64,000 nt of DNA from DAOUJW01 sp034421015. GTDB lineage: Bacteria; Chloroflexota; Dehalococcoidia; Lucifugimonadales; UBA2985. A program made the translations under genes and the position numbers. Shown one piece after another: positions 19,908 through 27,864 of this stretch. Position 1 is the stretch's first letter; the number at the start of each line of letters is the position of its first letter. The notes under the pieces were generated by a model that had not been told where the DNA came from, searched no databases, and saw only the letters and a program-made list of their open reading frames with translations. Location of the stretch: positions 34,432 through 98,431 of the forward strand of contig DAOUKT010000008.1 in NCBI GenBank assembly GCA_034421015.1, in the 5' to 3' direction.

Positions 19908-22289
19908 ATGGACACCGAAACAACCAGCGTTCCTGAGGAGGACCTCCGGGAACGTGCCCTTGAGCTTCTTGAGTTCCCACAGGTCATAGAGCGACTGGCG
20001 GGGCACACCCAGACCCCCATGGCTACAGAGCTGGCCCTGGCCCTCAAGCCTGCCTACACCCTGCTCGACGTCCAGCGGCGTCAACAAGAGACCTCGGAGG
20101 CAGTGCGGCTTCTTGAGCGCAGTCGGGACGTGGAGTTCAGCTCCGCGAGAGACGTGCGCAAGCCTGTGGAGAGCGCCGCATTGGGAGCGACGCTCTCGGG
20201 GCCAGACCTGCGGGACGTTGCCGGAACCGCGAGGGCCCTTGGCAGCGCGCGATCGGTCGTCGGCTCCCAGAGCGACCTCGGCATCCTCTCCCACCTCGCC
20301 AGGCAGATAGCCGACCTCCGGGACCTTGAGAGGCAGCTGTCCGGGGCCATAGGCCGGGACGGCGAGGTCCTGGACGGGGCGTCGCGGCAGCTCAGGGAGA
20401 TGCGCATCCGCGCCCGGGAGACCTTCAACGCGCTGGAAGGCTCCCTGCAGAGGATGATGCGGGGGCTGTACGCCCGGGGCGTCCTGCAGGAGGCGCTGAT
20501 AACCCAGCGCCAGGGCCGCATGGTGCTCCTGGTCAAGGCGGACATGCGCCAGCACGTCCAGGGCATAGTCCACGACGTATCCGACAGCGGAGCGACCCTG
20601 TTCGTGGAGCCGCTCCCGGCCATATCCCAGGGCAATCAGTGGCAGGAGCTTCGACTGGCGGCCCTGCGGGAGGAGGAGCGCGTCCTGCGCGAGCTGTCCG
20701 GTCTTGTGGGCGACAGGAGGGACGACCTGCTGCTGGGCATGGACATGCTGGCACGCATTGACCTGGCGCTGGCCAAGGCCCGCTACTCGGCATCGGTCAG
20801 GGGCGCGCCCGTTGCTCTGGTGCAGTCGGACCAGCCCTACATACTGCTGTCGGAGGCGCGCCATCCGCTGCTGGGTGGCGACGTAGTCCCCAACACGATC
20901 CAGCTGGGTGAGGGCTCATCTACAATCCTAGTCACAGGCCCCAACGCAGGCGGCAAGACGGTGTCGCTGAAGATGACCGGCCTGCTGGCGGCGATGGCCC
21001 AGGCGGGGCTGCACGTTCCCGCGCGTGAGGCCATCATCAGCGTGTTCGACGGCTTCTACGCCGACATCGGCGACCAGCAGAGCATCCAGCGTTCCCTCTC
21101 CACCTTCAGCTCCCACGTGCATAACCTGAGCATGATATTCGGAAGCGCCACTTCCCGGTCCCTGGTACTCATCGATGAACTCGGGACCAGCACCGACCCG
21201 GAGGAGGGCGCCGCCCTGGCCAAGGCCATCCTCATGGAGCTTCACAGGCGCGGCATTCCCGCGGTCGTCACGTCCCACTACAGGGACCTGGCGGCGTTTG
21301 TGCAGGACAACCCTGGCATGACCAACGCCAGCGTCGAGCTTGACCCCGACACCCTGTCGCCTACCTACAAGCTCAACATCGGCCTGCCGGAGAGGAGCTA
21401 CGCCCTCACCATTGCAACAAGGCTGGGTATGCCCCAAGCCATCATCGACGACGCCCGCTCCATGCTCTCCGGCGACTTCAAGCAGACGGAGGGCCTGCTG
21501 AACGACCTCCAGCGGGAGCGCCGGCAGGCGGTGGAGCGCAGCAGGGAGACCCAGGATGAGCTGAGGCAGGCCAGGGAGCTGCGACAGGAGCTTGAGACCC
21601 GGCTTGCCGGACTGGAGCAGGAGAAGGACCTGATGATTGCGGAGGCCCGCAGGGAGCTGGAGACCAGGGTTGATGAGGTGCGGCAGCGTCTGCGGGCCGT
21701 GGAACGCTCCTTCCCCGCGCCCAGCCAGCCACAGCCCGCTCCGTCCCTTCACCAGCAGCGTCAGGAGGTATCCCAAGTGAGGAGGGAGCTGCAAACTCCC
21801 GTCTGGAGAGGCGAGACCGTCCGTGTCCGCTGGCTCACGTCGCTACGCCCCGGCGACCGGGTACGCGTCCGCGGCATCAGCCAGCCCCTTGAGGTGCTTT
21901 CGGAGCCGGACGGCGAGACCGGCGTGGAGGTCGCGCTGGGTTCAATGAGGATCAGGGTAGCTCTTGACGAGATCGAGGGCAGGGTTGAGGCTGCGGCTCC
22001 CAGGCCCGGGACTGTTACGGCCGTCAGACCGCCCGCCGTCGAAGCCCCCGCTGACCGCGACCTGGACCTCCGTGGCGTGCGCGTGGCCGATGCTCTGGAC
22101 CGGCTGGACCAGTTTCTGGACAGGGCGGCCCTTGCCGGGCTGTCGTCTGTTCGGCTGGTGCACGGTGTTGGCACAGGCGCGCTGCGGAGCGCCCTGCGGG
22201 AGCGCCTGGCCGGGCACGTCCTTGTCGGCTCCTTCGCCTCGGAGGAGGGCAACCGCAACGACGGCGCGACCGTGGTGGAGCTGGCGTAG
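19908..22289 (+). CDS. mutS2: MutS2 (RqcU-type) ATPase with Smr domain
   Basis: The 793-residue MutS-family protein lacks the mismatch-binding domain. It has a core/lever region with RDVRKPVESA, the ABC-type ATPase with Walker A GPNAGGKT at 344-351, signature region near SLSTFSSHV, Walker B LVLIDELGTSTDPEEG, a long coiled-coil arm (about 530-620), a KOW-like segment, and a C-terminal Smr domain (DLRGVRVADALDRLD and VHGVGTGALRSAL). MutS2 was first linked to suppression of recombination. In Bacillus it acts on collided ribosomes. The next gene, six bases downstream, is a Vms1-like peptidyl-tRNA release factor, which favours the ribosome-rescue role. Confidence 0.94.
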   Translation: MDTETTSVPEEDLRERALELLEFPQVIERLAGHTQTPMATELALALKPAYTLLDVQRRQQETSEAVRLLERSRDVEFSSARDVRKPVESAALGATLSGPDLRDVAGTARALGSARSVVGSQSDLGILSHLARQIADLRDLERQLSGAIGRDGEVLDGASRQLREMRIRARETFNALEGSLQRMMRGLYARGVLQEALITQRQGRMVLLVKADMRQHVQGIVHDVSDSGATLFVEPLPAISQGNQWQELRLAALREEERVLRELSGLVGDRRDDLLLGMDMLARIDLALAKARYSASVRGAPVALVQSDQPYILLSEARHPLLGGDVVPNTIQLGEGSSTILVTGPNAGGKTVSLKMTGLLAAMAQAGLHVPAREAIISVFDGFYADIGDQQSIQRSLSTFSSHVHNLSMIFGSATSRSLVLIDELGTSTDPEEGAALAKAILMELHRRGIPAVVTSHYRDLAAFVQDNPGMTNASVELDPDTLSPTYKLNIGLPERSYALTIATRLGMPQAIIDDARSMLSGDFKQTEGLLNDLQRERRQAVERSRETQDELRQARELRQELETRLAGLEQEKDLMIAEARRELETRVDEVRQRLRAVERSFPAPSQPQPAPSLHQQRQEVSQVRRELQTPVWRGETVRVRWLTSLRPGDRVRVRGISQPLEVLSEPDGETGVEVALGSMRIRVALDEIEGRVEAAAPRPGTVTAVRPPAVEAPADRDLDLRGVRVADALDRLDQFLDRAALAGLSSVRLVHGVGTGALRSALRERLAGHVLVGSFASEEGNRNDGATVVELA

Positions 22290-22295
22290 CCCCTA

Positions 22296-23000
22296 ATGGA
22301 GCATCGAGACGTTCCCATAGGCCCCATGCGCGGCCTCGCCGCCGAATGGCACGACCCCGCCAGGAGGGGCCGCACGCTGTGCCTGCCGCCCGGCGCAGTC
22401 CCGCCGGACGACGTTGCCCTGGACGAATCCCTCGCGGCGTCCATCGCGGCCTCCGGCACGGGCGCAGTCCTCTTCTGGAGCGCCGATGAGACCCACGCCA
22501 TCCTCCCGCCCTTCCCGGTCGAAAACCCCGCTGAGAGCGACGGCTGGGATACCGGCCCGCTGCTTGCGCTGCTGGACAGGCCACGGACCATTCTCGTGCT
22601 GCTGCTGCGTCTCGGCGGCTACGCCGTGGGCGTATTCGAGGGCGAGCGGCTGGCGCAGTCAAAGGTGGGCACACGCTTCGTCAAGGGTCGGCACAAGAAG
22701 GGGGGCAGCTCCTCCGGGCGGTTTGCCCGCAGGCGTGAGGGGCAGGCCCGGGAGCTCATGGACAAGGCGGCCGAGACCTTTCAGGAGCAGGCGGAAGCCT
22801 ATGGCGGCCCCTTCGACCACCTGCTCCTCGGCGGCGACAGGATGACGCTGCTGGCGTTCCAGAAGCGATGCCCGTATCTTGAGAGGCTGGAGGGCATCCG
22901 GCTGCCGCGCATCCTGAACGTCGAAGACCCCAGGCTAGAGACCCTGCTGTCCCTGCCGCGCCTGATCTACACCAGCCGCGTCATAAGCTCCGTCCCCTAG
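22296..23000 (+). CDS. Vms1/ANKZF1-like release factor (acVLRF1 type)
   Basis: The 234-residue protein resembles the eRF1-domain-like VLRF1 family described from actinobacteria and Chloroflexota, which frees nascent chains from peptidyl-tRNA on split large subunits. The best evidence is the block VGTRFVKGRHKKGG then RFARRREGQAREL at about 124-153, which matches the family's catalytic loop and following basic helix, plus HLLLGGD and LPRILNVEDP later. In Vms1-type loops a Gln follows the glycines. Here the loop reads GGSSSGRF with no Gln at that place, which is odd. It starts six bases after mutS2 with only a weak ribosome site, so coupling is likely. Confidence 0.72.
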   Translation: MEHRDVPIGPMRGLAAEWHDPARRGRTLCLPPGAVPPDDVALDESLAASIAASGTGAVLFWSADETHAILPPFPVENPAESDGWDTGPLLALLDRPRTILVLLLRLGGYAVGVFEGERLAQSKVGTRFVKGRHKKGGSSSGRFARRREGQARELMDKAAETFQEQAEAYGGPFDHLLLGGDRMTLLAFQKRCPYLERLEGIRLPRILNVEDPRLETLLSLPRLIYTSRVISSVP

Positions 23001-23069
23001 CCGGCCACGGCCGCGCTAGGGATACTCTGAACAAGTAAGAAACATCACCACCTCGCCTAATGACACTTT

Positions 23070-23475
23070 CACCACCATTCCTGCGAAGGGAGATCTTTGC
23101 GTAACTACGGCGGCATCTTCAGGGAGCTACGTTTATCGTCATTCCCGCGAAAGCGGGAATCTGAAGTCGCCTATTAGGACGCTCTGGATTCCTGCTTTCG
23201 CAGGAATGGTCGGGAGGCGCGCGCCGCAACTGAGGTTATTCAAAGGTCTCCGAAGGCAGGAATCCAGGGGTGGTGGGGGCATGGACTCCCGCCTTCGGAG
23301 AGCTTTGAACAACTGCGACGTCATCTTCGAGGAGATACGTTTATCGTCATTACCGCGAAAGCGGGAATCTATTTCCTTATATATCGGGCCACCTGGATTC
23401 CTGTTTCCGCAGGAATGGTCGGGAGGCGCGCGCCGCAACTGAGGTTATTCAAAGCTCTCCCTTCGCGGGAGTGGA
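23070..23475 (+). repeat. Tandem composite palindromic repeats, two or more copies
   Basis: The 496-base gap between the release factor and formate dehydrogenase is filled with repeat units. Each full unit reads ACGTTTATCGTCATTCCCGC with palindrome ATTCCCGCGAAAGCGGGAAT (23140-23159; a variant with ATTACC at about 23348), a 30-40 base spacer, palindrome ATTCCTGCTTTCGCAGGAAT (about 23188-23207; variant near 23397), then GGTCGGGAGGCGCGCGCCGCAACTGAGGTTATTCAAAG. Partial units lie between and beside them. No gene or CRISPR-like spacing is present. Confidence 0.85.
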
Positions 23476-23496
23476 TTGGACTTGTTCAGGCCATTC

Positions 23497-24714
23497 CTAT
23501 ATGGCCGTGAACTTGGCAGCCTCCTCGGAGCCGCCCGTGGCGTCGCCCTCGCTGTAGGAGTGTGCCCCAGTCCCGGCCAGGCCGCCTCCCTGCACAATCA
23601 GGTACTCCTCCCTTATGGGCTTGCCGTCCAGCCAGGACTCCAGTATCTCCCGTACTCCCGCGGCGTAGCGGGCCTGGGCCGACAGCGACGTGCCGGACGT
23701 GTGCGGCGTCATGGCGTGGTTGGGCATCGACCGCCAGGGGTGGTCGTTGGGGGCGGGCTGGGGGAACCACACGTCGCCGGCGTACCCCGCGAGCTGTCCG
23801 CTCTCCAACGCCCTGACGATGGCGTCGCGGTCGCATATCTTGCCCCTGGCCGTGTTGACGATGTATGAGCCGCGCTTCATCCTCCCGATGAGGTCGTCGT
23901 TGAACATGTGCTCAGTCTCCGCATGGAGGGGGCAGTGGATGCTGACCACGTCGCACACGCTCACCAGGGACTCCGGGTTCTCGTGGAAGGTCAGGCCAAG
24001 CTCCTGCTCAACCGAGTCGGGCAGGCGGTGCCTGTCGGTGTAGTGGAGGTTCACGTCAAAGGGCTTCATACGCTTGAGGACGGCCAGCCCGATACGACCG
24101 GCGGCCACCACGCCCACGTCCATGCCCTCGATGTCATAGGAGCGGGAGACGGCGTCGGCTATGTTCCACCCGCCTTTCATGACCCACCCGTACTGGGGGA
24201 TGTAGTCCCTGACCAACGCCAGAATCTGCATGACCGCGTGCTCCGCCACGCTGATGCTGTTGCACCAGGTGACCTCGCAGACGGTGATGTCCCTGGCAAT
24301 GGCCGACTGGAGGTCAACGTGGTCCGACCCAATGCCCGCGGTGATGGCCAGCTTGAGGTTGGGGGCTTTGCGGATGCGCTCCGCGGTCAGGTAGCCGGGC
24401 CAGAAGGGCTGCGATATGACGACGTCTGCGTCCGGCAGCTCGCGCTCGAAGACAGAGTCGGGGCCGTCCTTGTCGGAGGTGACGACGAACCGGTGGCCGC
24501 GCCCCGTCACGAACTTCTCCAGCCCAAGGCCGCCGGATACGGACCCAAGCAGGTGTCCGGGCATAAAGTCGATGGAGGAGGGAGACGGCAGCGTCTGGCC
24601 GTCCGGGTAGTGGGAGAGGGTTGGTATGCCCTCACGGGCGTAGTCGGGAGGGAACCCGCCCACGGGGTCCGGGTACAAGACGCAGAGGACTTTCAGCGCG
24701 TTTGAGGAGCTCAT
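23497..24714 (-). CDS. fdh: NAD-dependent formate dehydrogenase
   Basis: It oxidises formate to CO2 with NAD+ (EC 1.17.1.9), a metal-free D-2-hydroxyacid dehydrogenase-fold enzyme. The 405-residue product is very close to the well-known Pseudomonas sp. 101 enzyme: PGHLLGSVSGGLGLEKFV, VTSDKDGPDSVFERELPDAD, TAGIGSDHVDLQSAI, CNSISVAEH, VGVVAAGRIGLAVL and GGWNIADA are family-specific. The substrate Asn lies in the CNS segment, the Arg in NTARGKICDRD, and the catalytic His in MTPHTSGTS. ATG 24714 is chosen because GGGAGG precedes it. A GTG two codons earlier would overlap that site. A lone TATAAT lies on this strand at 24748-24753. It stands alone and would give NADH from C1 breakdown. Confidence 0.96.
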   Translation of the reverse strand: MSSSNALKVLCVLYPDPVGGFPPDYAREGIPTLSHYPDGQTLPSPSSIDFMPGHLLGSVSGGLGLEKFVTGRGHRFVVTSDKDGPDSVFERELPDADVVISQPFWPGYLTAERIRKAPNLKLAITAGIGSDHVDLQSAIARDITVCEVTWCNSISVAEHAVMQILALVRDYIPQYGWVMKGGWNIADAVSRSYDIEGMDVGVVAAGRIGLAVLKRMKPFDVNLHYTDRHRLPDSVEQELGLTFHENPESLVSVCDVVSIHCPLHAETEHMFNDDLIGRMKRGSYIVNTARGKICDRDAIVRALESGQLAGYAGDVWFPQPAPNDHPWRSMPNHAMTPHTSGTSLSAQARYAAGVREILESWLDGKPIREEYLIVQGGGLAGTGAHSYSEGDATGGSEEAAKFTAI

Positions 24715-24850
24715 AACCACCTCCCAATCATCATTACCTTCACTTCAATTATATGCGAAATCCGAGCGGGGAGGGAATTTGACGCGCGGCGGCTGCGTAG
24801 TGGCCTTGGGCGCGTGCGGCCGGCCGTGGGCGTGGACACAGGCCAAGGCC

Positions 24851-25270
24851 CTAGTTTCCTGTTGCCCACCCCGACGGATCCAGCGTGGCAACTCCCGTTG
24901 GCTCAAAGTGGCGCACGTTGCGGGTAACAACGGTGAGGCCGTGTTCCACCGCAGTAGCTGCGATGAGAAGGTCTGCGCCGTCGTGTCCGAGGGACGCCGA
25001 GAGCTGCCCCCACCTGCGCGCAGTTGCAACGTCCAGGGGGATGATTCGATCGCTGTACCAGGCCAACACCCTGTCCAGCCAGAGAGCCAGTTCCCGGGCA
25101 AAAGGCGGGTTGCGCTGCAGCTGTTGAGCGACGCCTCGCTCAATCTCGCCAACTGTGACGACGCTCATGTACAGGTCCGACGCGCGCTGCGCTTCCACCC
25201 ATCCGACAATCTCGGGACTCCGCTCACGCCTCCGGAGCGCCGATAGAATGTCGGTGTCAAGCAGAAACAT
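24851..25270 (-). CDS. vapC: PIN-domain toxin (VapC family)
   Basis: This ribonuclease toxin has 139 residues. Acidic residues expected for the PIN active site are visible: Asp5 (FLLDTDILS), Glu near 42 (VVTVGEIERG), Asp near 97-100 (GHDGADLLIAATA), then TRNVRHFEP, where many relatives have Asp instead of His. Its ATG overlaps the antitoxin stop by one base. The gene is intact and the pair follows the standard antitoxin-toxin order. Confidence 0.88.
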   Translation of the reverse strand: MFLLDTDILSALRRRERSPEIVGWVEAQRASDLYMSVVTVGEIERGVAQQLQRNPPFARELALWLDRVLAWYSDRIIPLDVATARRWGQLSASLGHDGADLLIAATAVEHGLTVVTRNVRHFEPTGVATLDPSGWATGN

Positions 25271-25524
25271 CAGAGATCAAGCTGACGGCTGGGAATGGGC
25301 AGGCGTTGGAACTCCTGATTATCCTGCGGGATATCGAGAAGCAGCGCTCCCAGAGTTGGAGCGTGAGACCTGTCCAGTTGGCAAAGCCGGTCGTACTCCT
25401 CCGCCGAGAGTACAACTACGGCGGGTTGTCCCCTTCGCGTAACCCTCTGAGGCTCGCCCGCCAGCGCCGCGTTGACCAGTGCGCTGAACTTGTTCTTGGC
25501 ATCTTGCAGAGGCCAGTCTGTCAT
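25270..25524 (-). CDS. Phd/YefM-family antitoxin
   Basis: The 84-residue antitoxin of the adjacent PIN toxin has the N-terminal Phd fold WPLQDAKNKFSALVNAAL, then PQRVTRRGQPAVVVLSAEEYDRL, which binds operator DNA, and a flexible C-terminal tail that would wrap the toxin. The AGAGGA ribosome site is four bases from the ATG. A strong promoter with two TGGCTAG direct repeats lies directly upstream, suiting autoregulation. Confidence 0.9.
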   Translation of the reverse strand: MTDWPLQDAKNKFSALVNAALAGEPQRVTRRGQPAVVVLSAEEYDRLCQLDRSHAPTLGALLLDIPQDNQEFQRLPIPSRQLDL

Positions 25525-25533
25525 GTCATCCTC

Positions 25534-25583
25534 TGGCTAGCTGATATGGCTAGATTATAGATTGAACCACTCTGGACCGTCAA
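25534..25583 (-). promoter_or_regulatory. Promoter and putative operator of the phd-vapC pair
   Basis: On the minus strand TTGACG (25578-25583), an 18-base spacer and TATAAT (25554-25559) make a strong promoter. Two direct copies of TGGCTAG (plus-strand 25534-25540 and 25547-25553) lie between the -10 and the ATG, where a Phd-type repressor would bind. Confidence 0.65.
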
Positions 25584-25744
25584 TTGGGGAGCCCCGCGCC
25601 CTGTTGCCCGGTCAAACACGCGGCCGCTTGCTCCACGTAGGAGCGGAGCCTATAATGGTTCACAGACCGCACCCAAAACCGGTGGCGAGTCGTGATACAG
25701 TTCGCGACATCGCGATGTTTATCGAGCGTATCAGGGAGAGTTGA
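25562..25744 (+). pseudogene. Probable remnant of a hicA-type toxin gene
   Basis: The 60-codon reading ends RLLHVGAEPIMVHRPHP followed by a TVRDIAMFIERI helix. This resembles the C-terminal half of the HicA subtype that has an HRPHP(R/K) motif and pairs with the HicB subtype encoded next. The first 20 residues do not look like a HicA N-terminus, no ribosome site precedes the possible TTG start, and the start region overlaps the promoter of the divergent phd-vapC pair. The stop overlaps the next ATG (TGATG), the normal hicA-hicB junction. I read it as a toxin gene whose 5' end was lost. An alternative is a short functional variant. Confidence 0.5.
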
Positions 25745-25983
25745 TGCTGGAGTACAAAGGTTACATAGGCGAGGTGGTCTATGACGATGAGGCTGAGCTT
25801 CTGCACGCCAGAGTCATCAACAGCGGACCCTATCCTATAGCCAACGCCGAGGCAACCGACGTGGAGAGCATCAAACGGGAATTCCGCATCTCAATTGATG
25901 TGTATCTCCAAGGGTGCTCTGAGCTTGGAATTGAGCCGGTAGCCCCCGTCCCTACGCCCACTAAGGCAAAGGCAAGCAACTGA
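25744..25983 (+). CDS. HicB-family antitoxin (YKGYIGEV subtype)
   Basis: The 79-residue protein begins MLEYKGYIGEVVYDDEAELL and continues with RVINSGP and a helix ending SIDVYLQGCSELGIEP, matching the short HicB subtype that lacks a separate DNA-binding domain. ATG 25744 follows GGGAGAG. Its would-be toxin partner upstream appears truncated, so this may be an orphan antitoxin. The following gene at 25994 is ten bases away and may be co-expressed. Confidence 0.78.
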   Translation: MLEYKGYIGEVVYDDEAELLHARVINSGPYPIANAEATDVESIKREFRISIDVYLQGCSELGIEPVAPVPTPTKAKASN

Positions 25984-25993
25984 AGGGGAAGCT

Positions 25994-26290
25994 ATGACGC
26001 TTGTTTCCGAACAACAAGACTCGGAGATTAGAGATCTGAAAGCCCGAGTCGCAGCCCTGGAAGAGCAGGTGGCCCGCCTGGAGGAGAACTCGGTGGAAAC
26101 CGTCATTGTCCTCCGGGAAATTACAATGGAAGAGGCCAAGGCGGAAATCATAGGCCTCTTCGCCACCGAAGAGACCCTGTATTACTCCGACATTTCAGAG
26201 CGGTTGCGTATCGACCTGGAAATGGTTGTAGAGATATGCCGGGAACTGAAAGCGGAGGGAGCCATACGGGTAGATGACGACGCTGTTTAA
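25994..26290 (+). CDS. Small coiled-coil protein with winged-helix-like C-terminus
   Basis: The 98-residue protein of unknown function has residues 5-35 as a heptad-rich coiled coil (EIRDLKARVAALEEQVARLE). Residues 45-98 form a probable winged helix: EEAKAEIIGLFATEETLYYSD, IDLEMVVEICRELKAEGAI. Such architecture suggests an oligomeric DNA- or protein-binding regulator. It follows the HicB-like gene by ten bases with GGGGAAG before its ATG. It may have arrived with that module. Confidence 0.65.
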   Translation: MTLVSEQQDSEIRDLKARVAALEEQVARLEENSVETVIVLREITMEEAKAEIIGLFATEETLYYSDISERLRIDLEMVVEICRELKAEGAIRVDDDAV

Positions 26291-26418
26291 CGCCGGCGAC
26301 GCTTTGAGAGGCTACCGCGTCGCCGTAAGCGCCCGGCGGCTGAGCAACCCTGCCGTCGTGAACGAATCGGGTCGCCACAAGGCTAGCCGCATCATCGCCC
26401 GCGACAACGTTTACTGTG

Positions 26419-26592
26419 TCATCGAAATGCCCCTAACCGCCAGGCCGCGGAACCAATAGTCTCCTTTACTGTGCTCTCCACAGCCTGGTCACGGGCATAG
26501 GAGACGAACAGAGCAAGACCGGTCACGCCAAAGCGCTCCGCGAGGATTCGCTTGTGGGCCTGGAGCTTGCGAAGGATCTGTTCTCTATTCAT
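26419..26592 (-). pseudogene. Truncated MntA-like nucleotidyltransferase (MNT) antitoxin gene
   Basis: The 57-codon reading starts MNREQILRKLQAHKRILAER, then FGVTGLALFVSYARDQA. This is the start of minimal nucleotidyltransferases (family pattern ...LALFGSYARGEA..SDVD), the antitoxins of HEPN-MNT modules. The catalytic GS motif is altered (VSYARD) and the reading stops before the Asp-x-Asp metal site, so the enzyme is dead and truncated. The rest of the 26291-26691 stretch holds nothing convincing. A HEPN-like protein is encoded just upstream on the same strand. Confidence 0.6.
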
Positions 26593-26691
26593 GGTTCCGG
26601 CAATTCAGGGAGGTTGTATTCACTGAAAATTGGTTCTAGTAGTCAGACTGACTACTTCCCCAACGGTTCTTCATCCAACGGAGACTTCCAC

Positions 26692-27723
26692 CTAATCCTT
26701 CAGAAGGGTCATTACGTCAACGAACAAAAAAAGCCGTAAGGAATTCATACGAGAACCGAAAGCAACCTGGCGACCATGTCGCACAGCGTGGCCTTGTAGC
26801 TTGTTTTCGCCGTGAAGTCGGACATGTTCCTTGTCGAAATCTACATAGGCAAACATTGAGTCTTCTACATATTCAATTAGGGCATCCACCCCCGCATACG
26901 TTCTTAAATCCAATAGCGAATACGGAGTATCCTCTAGGGCCGTCACGATAATCTCTTTGGTTTGGCCTCCGACCTGCGGAAGGAGATTATGTTTCTTGAC
27001 ATAGTCAGCCGCAATTCCTTCCAAATGTATTAGCAATCCTGGCACCGATAAATTATAGAGTCCCTCTTTATGTGCTCGTAGCGCTTCCTCAATTACCTTG
27101 ATACGTCTCTTAAACAAAGGGTTGTTTCGGCATCTTTCTAAGACTTGTTCGAGCCGTTGCCAGTTGTCTTTAGCGTAGTAACGAGATACCACACTATGAA
27201 CTGTACCAGAGTTGGCACCCGACTCGTATAGACTTACAATCTTGGCAACAAGCTCCTCTGACATTGATGGGGCTAGCCAAAGGTTGTAGTGGCGAAATGC
27301 ATCGCCAACTCTCGACACTTCACCAATTTGCGCCGCCAGCTCCTTTATGGGAAGGAAGGCATCCGAAAGTACGCTATTGACTGAGAGAGAGAGTCGATCG
27401 ATCGCTGCCTGAAATTGAGCGTTTATCTGAGCTAACTGAGCAAACGGGATCGACGAAGCAATGACTTTAGCGAAGTGTCTGTCAATCTTATCGAACACCT
27501 GCGTTTGAGTGCGGATAGCATCCATTATCTTGGTATTCGGCAAGGTCAGCGACATACCAGAAATTAGGCGTCTTATTGCCGGGTTCATAATCGAATCGAC
27601 CATCCGCGTTTGTCGGTAGATCGAGTCAAGTAATGTAGGGGGAACACCTACGTACTTGGCAGTACCAGACATTTTCCCCACATAGTCTGCTTCTGATTCA
27701 GTCTTTGGCGATTCTCTTTCCAT
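26692..27723 (-). CDS. Unrecognised AT-rich gene, possible HEPN-like C-terminus
   Basis: The 343-residue protein has no clear family. The N-terminal 150 residues are helical with repeated IMDAIRTQT / VFDKIDRHF type segments. The middle has RLEQVLERCRNNPLFKRR and VIEEALRAHKEG. The C-terminus reads GHAVRHGRQVAFGSRMNSLRLFLF, reminiscent of the R-x4-6-H region in HEPN-type ribonuclease or abortive-infection proteins. The DNA is visibly lower in GC than its neighbours. The gene lies between an MNT antitoxin remnant and the 3' end of a tRNA gene, a typical place for acquired defence genes. Function is not assigned. Confidence 0.55.
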   Translation of the reverse strand: MERESPKTESEADYVGKMSGTAKYVGVPPTLLDSIYRQTRMVDSIMNPAIRRLISGMSLTLPNTKIMDAIRTQTQVFDKIDRHFAKVIASSIPFAQLAQINAQFQAAIDRLSLSVNSVLSDAFLPIKELAAQIGEVSRVGDAFRHYNLWLAPSMSEELVAKIVSLYESGANSGTVHSVVSRYYAKDNWQRLEQVLERCRNNPLFKRRIKVIEEALRAHKEGLYNLSVPGLLIHLEGIAADYVKKHNLLPQVGGQTKEIIVTALEDTPYSLLDLRTYAGVDALIEYVEDSMFAYVDFDKEHVRLHGENKLQGHAVRHGRQVAFGSRMNSLRLFLFVDVMTLLKD

Positions 27724-27758
27724 TACAACCTCGGGCAGATTGTAATCAAGAACCTAAG

Positions 27759-27830
<72 letters not shown>

Positions 27831-27864
27831 TCAATTCAAAGCTTAAGTCGCGAGCAATGGGGTG

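Noticed and set aside
23070..23475. Possible CRISPR array
   Set aside because: The repeats are palindromic intergenic elements of unequal spacing with conserved, not variable, intervening sequence, and there are no cas genes nearby.
26274..26459. 61-codon plus-strand reading after the coiled-coil gene
   Set aside because: It overlaps the end of the preceding gene, has no ribosome site, and its 3' part is antisense to the truncated nucleotidyltransferase.
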